Origin: an uncultured Eggerthellaceae bacterium
GTDB taxonomy: Bacteria; Actinomycetota; Coriobacteriia; Coriobacteriales; Eggerthellaceae
Direction: 5' to 3'
Length of the DNA stretch: 6,567 bases
Assembly (NCBI GenBank): GCA_934645125.1
Contig: CAKUDT010000076.1
Location: 1-6,567, forward strand
Positions 6,138-6,567 of the stretch are shown here, piece by piece. The notes beneath the pieces are model-generated. The model was not told the DNA's origin, ran no database searches, and worked only from the letters and a program-made list of their open reading frames with translations. Made by a program: the position numbers and the translations under genes. Within the stretch, counting starts at the first letter, position 1; each line of letters starts with the position of its first letter.

Positions 6138-6208
6138 CGCCCGTTTTTTGCAGCGGGCGCAGGCTCGGCGGGCTTGCGGGTTCAGCAAGTTGCGGGGCTC
6201 GCGAGCCC
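6138..6208. repeat. Hairpin and 14-bp palindrome downstream of nfo
   Basis: CGCCCG (6138-6143) is complementary to CGGGCG (6154-6159), with a ten-base interval containing six Ts. Further right, GGGCTCGCGAGCCC (6195-6208) is a perfect 14-bp palindrome. Both lie between the nfo stop and the shared terminator, so in the nfo message they would form two extra stems. They may protect the 3' end or simply reflect GC-rich spacer DNA. No protein gene is supported in 6047-6242. Confidence 0.5.
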
Positions 6209-6242
6209 ACGAACACAGCCCGAATCTCCGCTGCTGCTTGCT

Positions 6243-6567
6243 TTATGCGCGCAAGCGGGCGATTTCCTCCGCCCATCCGCTCAAATTTTCATGGGGCGTT
6301 TCCAGGAAGAACGGCAGGCCGCAAAGCAACGGATGACGCGTTACCGCATGCAACGCGTCAAACCCAATGCGACCCGCCCCAATGGCGGCATGACGATCTT
6401 TATGGGAGCCGCGCTCGTTCATGCTGTCGTTCAAGTGGATGGCACGCAGGCGATCCAGGCCAATGACCTGGTCGAACTCACGCAGCACGCCATCTAAGTC
6501 CCCCACCATGTCGTAGCCAGCATCCCAAATGTGGCAAGTATCCAAGCACACGCCCACCTGTTCGCGC
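6243..6567 (-). CDS. nfo: Endonuclease IV (AP endonuclease), C-terminal part
   Basis: Base-excision-repair enzyme that cuts DNA 5' to abasic sites; members use a TIM-barrel with a three-metal zinc centre. The visible 107 C-terminal residues (family total about 280) begin REQVGVCLDTCH. They contain six of the nine expected metal ligands, named by E. coli Nfo position: DTCH (Asp179, His182), IHLNDS (His216), DRH (Asp229, His231) and LETP (Glu261). The frame stays open to the right edge, so the GTG at 6557 is an internal Val codon rather than a start. The stop is TAA at 6245-6243. The gene converges on apt and shares the terminator between them. Nothing in the visible part suggests damage or loss of function. 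Confidence 0.95.
   Translation of the reverse strand, partial: REQVGVCLDTCHIWDAGYDMVGDLDGVLREFDQVIGLDRLRAIHLNDSMNERGSHKDRHAAIGAGRIGFDALHAVTRHPLLCGLPFFLETPHENLSGWAEEIARLRA

Noticed and set aside
6071..6466. 131-codon plus-strand ORF after apt
   Set aside because: It spans the terminator and runs antisense to the conserved endonuclease IV residues; no family features are seen.

Overview
The window carries bacterial chromosomal DNA of moderate to fairly high GC. It holds five protein genes: two cut by the window edges, two housekeeping enzymes that are complete, and one lipoprotein of unknown function. The gene set suggests a Gram-positive anaerobe, most plausibly an actinobacterium of the class Coriobacteriia (Eggerthella relatives). 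Three things point that way: a single-chain 1147-residue pyruvate carboxylase, a family II inorganic pyrophosphatase with an inserted CBS domain (a form known from clostridia and Eggerthella), and a Ser/Ala-rich lipoprotein with an acidic, aromatic-rich tail. This assignment is an inference, not a sequence match.

Layout. On the minus strand, reading right to left, come the lipoprotein (4458-5183), pyruvate carboxylase pyc (758-4201) and the start of the CBS-type pyrophosphatase ppaC (1-509, running off the left edge). On the plus strand lies apt, adenine phosphoribosyltransferase (5498-6046), divergent from the lipoprotein across a 314-base control region. The 3' end of the endonuclease IV gene nfo (6243-6567, minus) converges on apt. 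A strong two-way terminator at 6102-6131 separates apt and nfo.

How the genes relate. pyc makes oxaloacetate from pyruvate and bicarbonate. apt salvages adenine to AMP and releases pyrophosphate. The pyrophosphatase hydrolyses pyrophosphate, and the CBS class is controlled by adenine nucleotides. pyc and ppaC point the same way with no convincing terminator between them, so read-through is possible. The others look like independent transcription units.

Non-coding regions. The pyc leader (about 115 bases) has a 9-bp inverted repeat whose 3' arm ends exactly at the ribosome binding site. The pyc-ppaC gap (510-757) is GC-rich and holds a 16-bp direct repeat, short palindromes, a possible three-way-junction fold right after the pyc stop, and a doubtful 82-codon ORF whose stop overlaps the ppaC start. 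The apt leader has two successive hairpins sharing a repeated 9-mer. I found no mobile element, CRISPR array, tRNA or rRNA. No previously undescribed multi-gene system is evident; the most interesting items are the leader and spacer structures and the uncharacterised lipoprotein.
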